DNA from: UBA9647 sp049522195
GTDB taxonomy: Bacteria; Bacteroidota; Ignavibacteria; UBA10030
Reading direction: 5' to 3'
Length of the DNA stretch: 62,238 bases
NCBI GenBank assembly: GCA_049522195.1
Contig: JBEKOB010000013.1
Span: 1 to 62,238, forward strand
Position numbers and translations under genes: made by a program. Position 1 is the first letter of the stretch, and each line of letters opens with the position of its first letter. Shown here piece by piece: positions 54,594 to 62,030 of the stretch. The notes below the pieces were generated by a model, which was not told the origin of the DNA, did no database searches, and saw only the letters and a list, made by a program, of their open reading frames with translations.

Positions 54594-54637
54594 GAAGTCC
54601 GACTTTTCATAAGAATGACACTACAAAAGTCGACTTC
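54594..54637. repeat. Inverted repeat between TonB-C and TPR-TlpA genes
   Basis: GAAGTCCGACTTTT (54594-54607) and AAAAGTCGACTTC (54625-54637) pair with one bulged base. The arms resemble the AGAAGTC/GACTTCT palindromes at 42517 and 42549. It lies within the operon and could attenuate the downstream gene. Confidence 0.5.
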
Positions 54638-54653
54638 TTCATGGACACACTTA

Positions 54654-55829
54654 TCATTGGAGATTAAGTTCTACGGAAATCACTATGACCAACTTAATGC
54701 GAGCGATGATCCGGTCAATTGGATCACCAAAATTGAAACTGACTCCTTCCGGAGATAATGCATAAAGATAGATTGGGACCTTTACCCCGGATCTAAGAGC
54801 AATATCAGTCATCCGCTGAGTGCCACTTGCATTGTATCCTCTGATTGGGATATTCCCGAATATCATCGTTCTGCGGCCGTTGCCACTCGCGACATTGAGT
54901 GTGTACCGAATGGAATCGGTGTACTGATGCTTAATAATCAGAATGCTGCACCTACCGGGTTGCGGAGTGATCAATCCGCTCTTTGTGTCCGCCAGTTTTC
55001 CGTCACGGTACTGTTCCACCCAAAACTTCACCTTATGTTTGTAAGGAAGCTCATACGCAAACCGCTCCAACTCCACTCCCAAATAAGCCAGGGCTTGCTC
55101 TACGTCATCGGAAGTGAGAGGCCCATCGAGGTGATCAAGCGGATAGGGGGTCGATTTGTCGGCAAGCTTGAAATTAAATGGCACCGTCACCATAACCTCC
55201 ACCGGCTTTCCCTTCACCTTTGCCGGTTTGAACTTGAAATACTGGATTGCCTCCATCGACGCCTCAACAAGATCTTTCCGATTCAGGCCCTCCTTGAATC
55301 CGGCGTATATCGCTTCCCCGTTCTCGCCGACTCCCACCCACAGCACGACCGTCCCTTCGACTTTCTCTTTGAGCGCAGCTTGCGGATAGATGGGCTCGCG
55401 CTGCTCGAGTACCTCTGCGTCTTCATCAATCACGAACTGACCCTTGGGCTTGTCGTCAATCACAAGGGGAGAATCACTCTCCTTTCGAGATTTCATGGGA
55501 AATGAGACATAGGCTCCGCCTTCCCTCGAGATTTGATAATTCTTGTGTATCAGCGTGCGATATTGCGGATGTGTAATACGAACGGTGTAGCTCCCTGGTG
55601 TAAGCCCCTCAAACTGAAATACACCCCTCTGATCGGTGGTCGCACGTTGGCCAGTTTCCTCTATGGCCACCGAGGCTCCGCTAATAGGCGACCTGTTCAC
55701 GAAATCCCCAACAACTCCCTCGAAAAACGGCTCTTTCAATCGTTTCTGTACAGCTCCGACGCCCTCTTGTCCCGCCCAGGAACAAAAACAATAACAGACA
55801 AGCATCAGTGCGAAGATTGATTTTTTCAT
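54654..55829 (-). CDS. Envelope protein with carboxypeptidase-regulatory-like and TonB C-terminal domains
   Basis: 391 residues: signal peptide, a beta-sandwich (about 38-115: GVVGDFVNRSPISGASVAI, RGVFQFEGLTPGSYTVRI), a TonB C-terminal domain (about 145-220: EPIYPQAALKEKVEGTVVLWV, FKFKPAKVKGKPVEV), then about 165 unassigned residues. It lacks the usual N-terminal TonB membrane anchor, so it is not a normal energy transducer. Lies 12 bases downstream of the anti-sigma gene, in the sigma 3 operon. Confidence 0.83.
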   Translation of the reverse strand: MKKSIFALMLVCYCFCSWAGQEGVGAVQKRLKEPFFEGVVGDFVNRSPISGASVAIEETGQRATTDQRGVFQFEGLTPGSYTVRITHPQYRTLIHKNYQISREGGAYVSFPMKSRKESDSPLVIDDKPKGQFVIDEDAEVLEQREPIYPQAALKEKVEGTVVLWVGVGENGEAIYAGFKEGLNRKDLVEASMEAIQYFKFKPAKVKGKPVEVMVTVPFNFKLADKSTPYPLDHLDGPLTSDDVEQALAYLGVELERFAYELPYKHKVKFWVEQYRDGKLADTKSGLITPQPGRCSILIIKHQYTDSIRYTLNVASGNGRRTMIFGNIPIRGYNASGTQRMTDIALRSGVKVPIYLYALSPEGVSFNFGDPIDRIIARIKLVIVISVELNLQ

Positions 55830-55841
55830 GGCCCAATCCCT

Positions 55842-56258
55842 CTATTTTTTCACATCGTCTATCGGCGGATAGAACCCGACTACCTGTATCGCCGGCAACC
55901 GCGGGACATAAACGACTTCCTGCCTGGTCTCGACGACCTTTTCTTTCGGTCGGATCCAGAGTGTGCTGAATGCGACAGTACTCGCAAGTGCGATCACTGC
56001 AAGTATAGCCGCGACTGACATCGGCACCCTCTTGCTCCAAACCATTCGCAGGGCGTGGACTTTTCTGGCTGGTCGAAGAGACACGGTATGAGCAGGCTTA
56101 GTCCCGAGGATGTCACCTTGCAGCACCAACGCTGCTTTCATGAATTCTCTGCATTCGTCGCATGCGCCGAGGTGCGCAAAGAGCTCCCGTTCGTTTTCAG
56201 GACCAAGCTCGCGGTCGATGAATTGGCTTGTGAGTTCTTGATAGTGTGCGTGGTTCAT
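55842..56258 (-). CDS. Zinc-finger anti-sigma factor (sigma 3 partner)
   Basis: 138 residues: zf-HC2 motif HLGACDECREF near 29-39, linker, one membrane helix (VAAILAVIALASTVAFSTLW) and a 45-residue exterior tail. AAGGA is 7 bases before the ATG. Second gene of the sigma 3 operon. Confidence 0.88.
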   Translation of the reverse strand: MNHAHYQELTSQFIDRELGPENERELFAHLGACDECREFMKAALVLQGDILGTKPAHTVSLRPARKVHALRMVWSKRVPMSVAAILAVIALASTVAFSTLWIRPKEKVVETRQEVVYVPRLPAIQVVGFYPPIDDVKK

Positions 56259-56294
56259 GGTACGATCCTTGAGTGTCTATGAAAACATCAATGT

Positions 56295-56315
56295 GGTCGA
56301 AATGGCATTTCGACC
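56295..56315. repeat. REP-like palindrome between sigma 3 and its anti-sigma
   Basis: 9-bp arms GGTCGAAAT / ATTTCGACC around GGC. On the minus strand it is headed by TTGTAG, which gives the sigma gene its last Leu and its TAG stop. Same placement as the palindrome at 41740 with different arms. Confidence 0.75.
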
Positions 56316-56860
56316 TACAAATGATGCTCTCCGTACGGTTTCATTTTCTCGATCATTTCCTTCCGTGCCCGGAAGATCCTCGATTTCACAGAACTCTCCG
56401 TTGCGCCTGTGACAGATGCGATTTCGGAGTACGACATGCCTTCATAGGCAAGTAGCACGAGAACTTCACGATACCCATGCTTCAAGTTGTCGAGCAAGCG
56501 GTTGACAATCTCTGTGCGTTCCAACGCAACGAATTGCTGATGAGGCGTCTCCTCGCTCCACACTGATTCGTCTTCAATCTGGCCATTCGATCTCTTCTTT
56601 CTCAATTGCATCAGCGCCTCGTTGCGCGCAATGCGGAAGACCCATGATTTGAACGACTCGTTTCGTTGAATCGATTGCGCGTGCTGCCGCACTTTCAGAA
56701 ATGTTTCCTGCACCACGTCTTCCGCGAGTTGTCGATCGGCCAGAATTTTCAGGCAGTACGCAAAGACCCCCTGGCTGAATTCCTGATACACCGCCGCGAG
56801 GGCGCGGTCACTTCCGCGCTGAAGTTCTACGATCAGCTGTTGCTCGATGGCGGGATCCAA
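56315..56860 (-). CDS. ECF RNA polymerase sigma factor (sigma 3)
   Basis: 181 residues: AVYQEFSQGVFAYCLKILAD, AEDVVQETFLKVRQ, FKSWVFRIARNEALMQLRK; region 4 LKHGYREVLVLLAYEGMSYSEI and SSVKSRIFRARKEM. I start it at a TTG (56860) with GAGAGG 6 bases upstream. An ATG at 57019 would place the promoter motif and palindromes inside the gene and add 53 residues unlike any sigma; sigma 4 also begins TTG-GAT. Confidence 0.9.
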   Translation of the reverse strand: MDPAIEQQLIVELQRGSDRALAAVYQEFSQGVFAYCLKILADRQLAEDVVQETFLKVRQHAQSIQRNESFKSWVFRIARNEALMQLRKKRSNGQIEDESVWSEETPHQQFVALERTEIVNRLLDNLKHGYREVLVLLAYEGMSYSEIASVTGATESSVKSRIFRARKEMIEKMKPYGEHHL

Positions 56861-56900
56861 ATGTGCCTCTCGGTGCGGGGCAATTGCCCCTCTGCGCGTT

Positions 56901-56957
56901 TGTCCGAGAGTGCAACTTTCGGAAATGAGCTTTCTTCGACAGTATAACTGTCGAAGA
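56901..56957. promoter_or_regulatory. Tandem palindromes in the sigma 3 leader
   Basis: Diverged homologue of the pair before sigma 1. The first (56901-56925) is a decayed TGTCCGACAGTT-type palindrome; the second (56933-56957) has perfect 11-bp arms TCTTCGACAGT / ACTGTCGAAGA around ATA. Both lie between the ECF promoter and the TTG start. Confidence 0.65.
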
Positions 56958-56975
56958 GCATTCAAGGGGGCAACA

Positions 56976-57004
56976 TAAAGATGCAGAAAAGGTGGGAAAG
57001 TCGC
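56976..57004 (-). promoter_or_regulatory. ECF-type promoter of sigma 3 operon
   Basis: Minus strand GCGACTTTC (57004-56996), 14 bases, TCTTTA (56981-56976). Weakest match of the four, but with identical spacing and a conserved CTGCA just before the second block. Confidence 0.65.
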
Positions 57005-57009
57005 GCAGA

Positions 57010-57072
57010 GGGAGGGCACACCTCCCCTACAGAGTAGTCCTCATAATGCCCCCTCCTCAAAATGAGGAGGGG
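57010..57072 (-). terminator. GTAG hairpin and strong stem downstream of the TlpA gene
   Basis: GTAG-headed stem GGGAGG / CCTCCC (57010-57030, read on the minus strand) and a perfect 10-bp stem CCCCTCCTCA / TGAGGAGGGG with loop AAA (57050-57072). They lie 60-125 bases past the stop at 57134, between the sigma 4 operon and the sigma 3 promoter. Confidence 0.55.
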
Positions 57073-57133
57073 ATCACAGAAGAAGCATGCAGAACGGATT
57101 GAGTTGAGTTGCGTTCGGGCTGGAAATCACCGG

Positions 57134-58774
57134 CTACTTGGGCTCGCCGAGGAACTTCGCGATCGTCACCTCAAGCTTTGAACCGCGCAGTTCTTCTTCC
57201 ATCGCTACAATTTTGCCTGAACCGTCCACGAGAAGCGGACGAGGGATCGCCACAATCTCGAATGCAGTGGTTAGTTCTCTGTCATTCGTAACGAACGTGT
57301 GTAACCACGGCATCTTCCACTTGTCCTGTCGGAATTTCACCACGTCTTCGGGCTTCTGATCGAGCGAAAGACTCAGGATCTCAAAGTTCTTCGATTTGAA
57401 TCGATCGTACGCGGCGTGCAGGTTCTCCATCTCGGCGACGCACGGTCCGCACCAAGTCGCCCAGAAGTCGAGCAATACCAATTTGCCTTTCAATGTTTCG
57501 TTGGTATAGACTGTTGTCGAATCGCCGAGCGCTCTGACTTTGAATGCCGGGATGTTTTTGCCAACCCCGATGTTGGTCGTCGGCACGAAACGTTCCTGAA
57601 TAGATTTGCCAAAAGACGTCCCTTCAAAGTGTTTCATCGCCATGTCGTAGTAGAGCTTGAAACGCCTTTCATTCCCCCCCATTCTGGCTGAGGCCAATTG
57701 GCTCATGATCAGAGTTGTTTTCAAATCAGTCTGAGGATTTTTCTCCAGGAACTTGTCCAGGTACTCCTCGAAGACTGACTCGTTGCCCGCCAGGTCTGCG
57801 GCGGCATCGAGAAGCGGCAATGTCGGCCTCATCCAGAGCTTTGAGTCAGGTGGCACTTCCCTGAACAACTGAAAGCCGACTGCCGAATCCACCTTTGCGG
57901 CGTTCTTTGCCTTCGTATCCACATAGTCCATCAGGAGCATCTGCCGCACAAGGGGATCTTTCTCCGATTTGAGCCGGGCGAGGATTGAAGCCTGATCGAC
58001 CGACCAGTCGTACGTGAACGCCTTGAAATCATTTCCAGCCTTCACATACTCAGTGACGGCAGCCGACCACGTAATCTCCCTCTTCATCATTTCCTGCTCA
58101 ATAGCAGCAATCTTCGCGATCGCCGAGTTAGGATCTGCGAATTTGATCTCTGCTTCAGCAGTCGAACGGACTGTCTTCTTCGGATCAAACACGATCCTGA
58201 TCTTTCCCCCCTCCATATGCACGATCGATTTGTAATCACCGGCTCCGTCAAAGTCATAGCCATCGGACTGTGTACCGTTGATGCTCCGGCTGTTTGCTTC
58301 GGCGCCAAAAACCTGATACGCAAGCGTCGGCTTCGCCCACTCCAAATCAATTATAAACGTGCCATCACCCTGCTTCACCATCTGGTGGGCACTGTTGAAC
58401 TGAAAATCTGTCAAATCGGACAAGAACCGTAGATCTTTGATCTCATCAACGTACGTGTATGTTGCGAGCCTGACGGTCAAGTTTATGGTCGTTGGCTTGT
58501 CGATGAGCAGTGGGACGTCGTATGCAGCATGATTGACTCCCGAAAACTCCGCAACGATAAGACCGGTTTCGGTCGTCGCAATTCTGAATGCCCCGTCTTT
58601 GCCAGCTTGCACACCGTCAAACGACTTCGACTCAGGTGCCTTGATCAGGTGCAGGTGGGCCATGGGCATTGGCTTTCCATCGTGACCAAGGAGTTTGCCA
58701 GTGATGACGCTTTGGTGCTGGGCGGAAAGAACGGTAGTAAAAAGAAAGATGAAGATGAGAAGAGAAGATCGCAT
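57134..58774 (-). CDS. TlpA-like thioredoxin protein with N-terminal beta-sandwich
   Basis: 546 residues: signal peptide (SSLLIFIFLFTTVLSA), a beta-sandwich (about 22-105: VITGKLLGHDGKPMPMAHL), a helical middle part, and a C-terminal thioredoxin domain with FWATWCGPCVAEM near 443 and AIPRPLLVD as cis-Pro segment. This plan is common for TlpA proteins of Bacteroidota: periplasmic disulfide reductases. It follows the sigma 4 membrane genes by about 185 bases and may belong to that operon. Confidence 0.87.
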   Translation of the reverse strand: MRSSLLIFIFLFTTVLSAQHQSVITGKLLGHDGKPMPMAHLHLIKAPESKSFDGVQAGKDGAFRIATTETGLIVAEFSGVNHAAYDVPLLIDKPTTINLTVRLATYTYVDEIKDLRFLSDLTDFQFNSAHQMVKQGDGTFIIDLEWAKPTLAYQVFGAEANSRSINGTQSDGYDFDGAGDYKSIVHMEGGKIRIVFDPKKTVRSTAEAEIKFADPNSAIAKIAAIEQEMMKREITWSAAVTEYVKAGNDFKAFTYDWSVDQASILARLKSEKDPLVRQMLLMDYVDTKAKNAAKVDSAVGFQLFREVPPDSKLWMRPTLPLLDAAADLAGNESVFEEYLDKFLEKNPQTDLKTTLIMSQLASARMGGNERRFKLYYDMAMKHFEGTSFGKSIQERFVPTTNIGVGKNIPAFKVRALGDSTTVYTNETLKGKLVLLDFWATWCGPCVAEMENLHAAYDRFKSKNFEILSLSLDQKPEDVVKFRQDKWKMPWLHTFVTNDRELTTAFEIVAIPRPLLVDGSGKIVAMEEELRGSKLEVTIAKFLGEPK

Positions 58775-58784
58775 AGCAATTCGC

Positions 58785-58815
58785 TGGTTAATTGGTTAAA
58801 TGGTTGATTGGTAAC
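58785..58815. repeat. GGTTAATTGG-type word repeat
   Basis: Short copy of the GGTTAATTGGTTAAATGG motif, also seen at 8433-8515 and 25613-25668. Placed just upstream of the TlpA start. Confidence 0.45.
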
Positions 58816-58908
58816 GATGGATTCGAACGATCCGCCAACAATATACTTAAATCATGGATGAGAGGAAATGATCTGGACCTTTCGATGGAACCCCGAGGGC
58901 GCAGGGAT

Positions 58909-58968
58909 CCTTCCGAAGGCAATGCGGATACTGCGAAACCTTCGGAAGGACAGATGTGGCTACGCCAC
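58909..58968. repeat. Composite palindromic element with CCTTCCGAAGG arms
   Basis: CCTTCCGAAGG (58909-58919) and CCTTCGGAAGG (58939-58949), then GTGGC TAC GCCAC (58956-58968). On the minus strand GTGGCGTAG carries the TAG stop of the gene at 58960. A close copy with the same 30-base arm spacing is at 62086-62149. Confidence 0.65.
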
Positions 58969-59373
58969 CTGTTTCTTTTCCTTCCGCATCTGGATCCACT
59001 CACCGAATGCTGCGCCAAGGCAACCGGCAACAAACATGGAAAGGAGCAGAACGACTTGCTCAGCGACAGACCGATATCCTGAGCCAAATATCAAATAAGG
59101 TTTCACAATACCCAAGAGGGTGAAGGCGTACAACGCTGCGGCGAGTCCAGGCTCCAGAATTGTGATCCCCCTTGACCACCACGCGATGATTGCACAGATG
59201 ATCGGAGTTCCGATTCCAATCCAGAGCAGGAAACTGACCAGCTCCTGGAATGAGTTTTTCGATCCTCCAATCAGGAACGATGGGGCGAGATGGAACAGAA
59301 CAAGGAAGCAGTACGATACGATGAACCATCGCCAGTCGATCGGTCTGAGTTGGAACAGTTGTTTGGTTTCCAT
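58960..59373 (-). CDS. Four-helix membrane protein of unknown function
   Basis: 137 residues with four hydrophobic segments (WFIVSYCFLVLFHLAPSFLI, LVSFLLWIGIGTPIICAIIAW in part, LAAALYAFTLLGIVKPYLIF, VVLLLSMFVAGCLGAAFGEW) and a basic C-terminus. No family recognised. Third membrane gene of the sigma 4 operon. Its last codons read GTG-GCG-TAG from the adjoining palindromic element. Confidence 0.7.
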   Translation of the reverse strand: METKQLFQLRPIDWRWFIVSYCFLVLFHLAPSFLIGGSKNSFQELVSFLLWIGIGTPIICAIIAWWSRGITILEPGLAAALYAFTLLGIVKPYLIFGSGYRSVAEQVVLLLSMFVAGCLGAAFGEWIQMRKEKKQVA

Positions 59374-59424
59374 ATGCTTGTCGGGTAGTTTGTTGTAGTG
59401 GGAAATTGTCGTATCAAAGACGCG

Positions 59425-60198
59425 CTAGATGAACTTCCCCCCATATGTCCATGAACCCAAGCGGCCGAGACTGTCAACTTTCACCTCGACCCAGCTGAAA
59501 GGATACCGGATCGATTCTGCGTGAATGCCGACAGTTTGACCATTCGGAGTGACTACGTATGTCGCCTCTGCGGTTTTCGATGCGCTGTCCGGAAGCGCGT
59601 ACCCATCAAAGCAGTGATTTCCCCCTCCAGCTTCCTTGGGCAATATATAGTATTGAAAGAGATCAAAACCCATGAAGTTCAGTTCGTTGATGATCTCATC
59701 CCTGCTTGACTGTACCGCCTGGGCTTCGCGGAGGCGGTTGTGAATCACGTCGCCGAACACTGCCATCGGGAGTGATGCCACTGAGATGTATATTACCAAA
59801 GCACCGCACAAGGAATAGAAAACCCGGGAGAGACTCCAGGATGTCGCATGGATCGAAGGTTCCGCGGCCAGTTTCCACCGACGCCATCGGAGGAAAAAGA
59901 TCGTCGGTAAGAGAACCAATACCACAATGAGGGCCGCGAGTGCTCTGACCTGATCCTTGCCGTTTACAACGTCCGCCGGCTTGCCGGAGAACGCGAGCAA
60001 TCCGTTCTCAATCGTATGACCGCCCGCAATGACCCACGGAAACAGGACGATTCGCGGTGTCTCCACGGCCATGGAACTTAGGTCTGATTTGAAAAGTTTG
60101 TCGGAGAATAATACCAGCGCAAGAACTATGACAGTCAGGAGAATAATCTGCCAAAGAAAGTTCGGCGCAAATTCAGGAGAGTCAGTTTTCGGAAACAT
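59425..60198 (-). CDS. Membrane protein of unknown function, sigma 4 operon
   Basis: 257 residues: helices near 16-32, 85-103 and 128-148, then a C-terminal soluble domain (about 150-257) rich in beta strands (TYVVTPNGQTVGI, FSWVEVKVDSLGRLGSWTYGG). No family recognised. Its start overlaps the end of the preceding gene by 17 bases, implying translational coupling and possibly a complex. Confidence 0.7.
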   Translation of the reverse strand: MFPKTDSPEFAPNFLWQIILLTVIVLALVLFSDKLFKSDLSSMAVETPRIVLFPWVIAGGHTIENGLLAFSGKPADVVNGKDQVRALAALIVVLVLLPTIFFLRWRRWKLAAEPSIHATSWSLSRVFYSLCGALVIYISVASLPMAVFGDVIHNRLREAQAVQSSRDEIINELNFMGFDLFQYYILPKEAGGGNHCFDGYALPDSASKTAEATYVVTPNGQTVGIHAESIRYPFSWVEVKVDSLGRLGSWTYGGKFI

Positions 60199-60859
60199 GA
60201 GTAAGTCCCTTTTCTGTCAAAATGAATTTTTCCTGCAGCATTCCGGTCTGGCCATTGTAGTTCTTAAAAGACGAGTCCCTCCCCGGAACAAAAGTCTCCT
60301 GAGACACAAGTACAATTCTATCGGGCTCGAGCGTCTCGACCATCACGGTAGTCTTGTCCCATTCTCCTTCGGCCTTGTGGATGTTTGTCCCGGCTGTGGC
60401 ACCCGGGTGCAGTTGCTTAAATAGTTCTGCGAGAGTTTTCGCTCCTTTCGTATCCTGCCGATAGTACAAGTCGAGAGCCTTCAGGAGTATTGGAGGCATC
60501 TCAGATATCCTTATGCCACGACCTATCACAGCTCGTATTTTCATCAGCAGGTCCACCTGCCAATGCGTCTCTTCCTGCATACCCATCCATCTGTATGCGC
60601 CACAACCAATGACAACAATGGAGATGACCACGAAAATCATCCGCCATTTCGCAGCCAACGGTTTCCTCAGTACGTAAGCCATGAGGGCGGCGAAATAGAG
60701 GGTGGCAGCAATGCCTGCTGTGTTGATGGCGGGCCAGAGCTCTGTCGTCTGCGGCGTCAGAAAGAATGTTGCCGACACCAGGATCACCCCGGCAGCAATC
60801 CAGAGAAGTGTGATGGATACTTCCTGTTTGATTTCGATCGTGATTGATTCTTTTTCCAT
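60182..60859 (-). CDS. Membrane protein of unknown function, sigma 4 operon
   Basis: 225 residues: helices near 15-33, 42-62 and 72-90, then a soluble domain of about 130 residues (ALDLYYRQDTKGAKTLAELF, TTVMVETLEPDRIVLVSQE) with a beta-rich end similar in style to the next gene's soluble part. Lies 23 bases after the anti-sigma gene. No family recognised; the position is where the first operons carry the CHASE2-like proteins. Confidence 0.7.
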   Translation of the reverse strand: MEKESITIEIKQEVSITLLWIAAGVILVSATFFLTPQTTELWPAINTAGIAATLYFAALMAYVLRKPLAAKWRMIFVVISIVVIGCGAYRWMGMQEETHWQVDLLMKIRAVIGRGIRISEMPPILLKALDLYYRQDTKGAKTLAELFKQLHPGATAGTNIHKAEGEWDKTTVMVETLEPDRIVLVSQETFVPGRDSSFKNYNGQTGMLQEKFILTEKGLTHVSEN

Positions 60860-60882
60860 AATAATAGCCTTTGTGAAGACAC

Positions 60883-61311
60883 TCAGAAAGCTTTTTGAAG
60901 AGCAGATGGTACCTTTGACATCAATTCAGCGGGTACTTTCACCTGCTGTTGCTGCTCCGGAGTCAGGAGTGGATAGAAGAGAAGACTCCCGACGATGAGC
61001 AGGAAAACGATTGAGGCTGCTGCGGGGAGAGGGATTGAGATCCTTGTGAACCAGATAGGTGAATACCAGGTTTGTCGTTCAAGCGTTGCGTTCGCGTGCG
61101 CGACGCTTGCGAGAACGCGGCGATCGAGCGTTCGTGGGAAATCCGCTAACTCATAGTTCGCAATCTCGGAGTGGACGCGCATGCTGATCTTCATGTATTT
61201 CCTGCACTCATTGCATTCCGCCAGATGAGCAAAAACTTCAGACGCTTCCCTGTCGCTAAGCGCACTATCAATGTAGAGACTGATGAGTTGTTGATAGTCG
61301 GTGTGGGTCAT
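60883..61311 (-). CDS. Zinc-finger anti-sigma factor (sigma 4 partner)
   Basis: 142 residues: zf-HC2 motif HLAECNECRKY near 29-39, linker, one membrane helix (AASIVFLLIVGSLLFYPLL) and an exterior tail. The ATG at 61311 follows GAGGA and gives the family start THTDYQQL; an ATG at 61344 would add 11 residues and run into the palindrome region. Confidence 0.88.
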   Translation of the reverse strand: MTHTDYQQLISLYIDSALSDREASEVFAHLAECNECRKYMKISMRVHSEIANYELADFPRTLDRRVLASVAHANATLERQTWYSPIWFTRISIPLPAAASIVFLLIVGSLLFYPLLTPEQQQQVKVPAELMSKVPSALQKAF

Positions 61312-61361
61312 GGTACAATCCTCTTGAATGTGATTGCCATCCACGAATCGATGGTCAAGGT

Positions 61362-61382
61362 GGTCGAGATGGCATCTCGACC
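61362..61382. repeat. REP-like palindrome between sigma 4 and its anti-sigma
   Basis: 9-bp arms GGTCGAGAT / ATCTCGACC around GGC, headed on the minus strand by TTGCAG. It matches the palindrome at 56295 with changes on both arms that keep pairing. Here the sigma stop (TAA) lies 18 bases upstream of it. Confidence 0.7.
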
Positions 61383-61399
61383 TGCAAAGTCATAACCTC

Positions 61400-61939
61400 T
61401 TATTCTTTGAAATACGGTTTCAGTTTTTCAGCCAGTGCTTTTCTCGCTTTGAAAAGGCGTGACTTCACGGAACTCTCCGAGTTTCCCGTGATCAACGCAA
61501 TTTCGTCGTATGAATGCTGCTCGTACTCCCGCAGCAACAAGACTTCCTTGTATTCCGGCTTCAGAGCATTGATGCAGGCAAAGATGATCGTTGCGACATC
61601 GTTGTGTTCCACCAAGGTAAGTGGCGTCTCCTCGCTCCACACGCTCTCCTCATCGAACGAACCGTTACGCTGCTGCCTGTGTAATTGCTTGAACACTCCA
61701 TTTCGCGCGATGCTGAAGAGCCAGGAGCGGAAAAGGCTGAGGTCGTTCAATGTTCCGATGTTCAGATGCATCTTGAGAAACGTATCATGGGTCGCATCCT
61801 CAGCCAAGGAGCGGTCCCCTGTGAGCTTCAGGCAGAACGTGAAGATGTGGCGTTTGTAGCGATGGTAGAGTTCTTCGAACGCATCCATGCTGCCGTTGCG
61901 CAGGTCCATCACGAGTTGTTCGTCTGACTGGAGATCCAA
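61400..61939 (-). CDS. ECF RNA polymerase sigma factor (sigma 4)
   Basis: 179 residues: ELYHRYKRHIFTFCLKLTGD, AEDATHDTFLKMHL, FRSWLFSIARNGVFKQLHR; region 4 LKPEYKEVLLLREYEQHSYDEI and SSVKSRLFKARKALAEKL. Starts at TTG (61939) with AAAAGG upstream, as sigma 3. First gene of an operon with an anti-sigma gene and three membrane protein genes. Confidence 0.92.
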   Translation of the reverse strand: MDLQSDEQLVMDLRNGSMDAFEELYHRYKRHIFTFCLKLTGDRSLAEDATHDTFLKMHLNIGTLNDLSLFRSWLFSIARNGVFKQLHRQQRNGSFDEESVWSEETPLTLVEHNDVATIIFACINALKPEYKEVLLLREYEQHSYDEIALITGNSESSVKSRLFKARKALAEKLKPYFKE

Positions 61940-61980
61940 AGGGGGCCTTTTTGAACTGAGCTACCGGCCTTAATTTGTCA

Positions 61981-62008
61981 TAAGACCCGCTCAGAAGCAA
62001 AAAGTTGC
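61981..62008 (-). promoter_or_regulatory. ECF-type promoter of sigma 4 operon
   Basis: Minus strand GCAACTTTT (62008-62000), 14 bases, TCTTA (61985-61981), 42 bases before the TTG start. This is the copy closest to the known AAC...GTC pattern of ECF promoters (GGTCTTA at the second block). Confidence 0.72.
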
Positions 62009-62030
62009 TGTGGGGGTGAGAAGAAGCCGG

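Noticed and set aside
56861..57019. Upstream ATG for sigma 3.
   Set aside because: It lies upstream of the promoter motif and both palindromes, and the added 53 residues have no counterpart in the other three sigmas.
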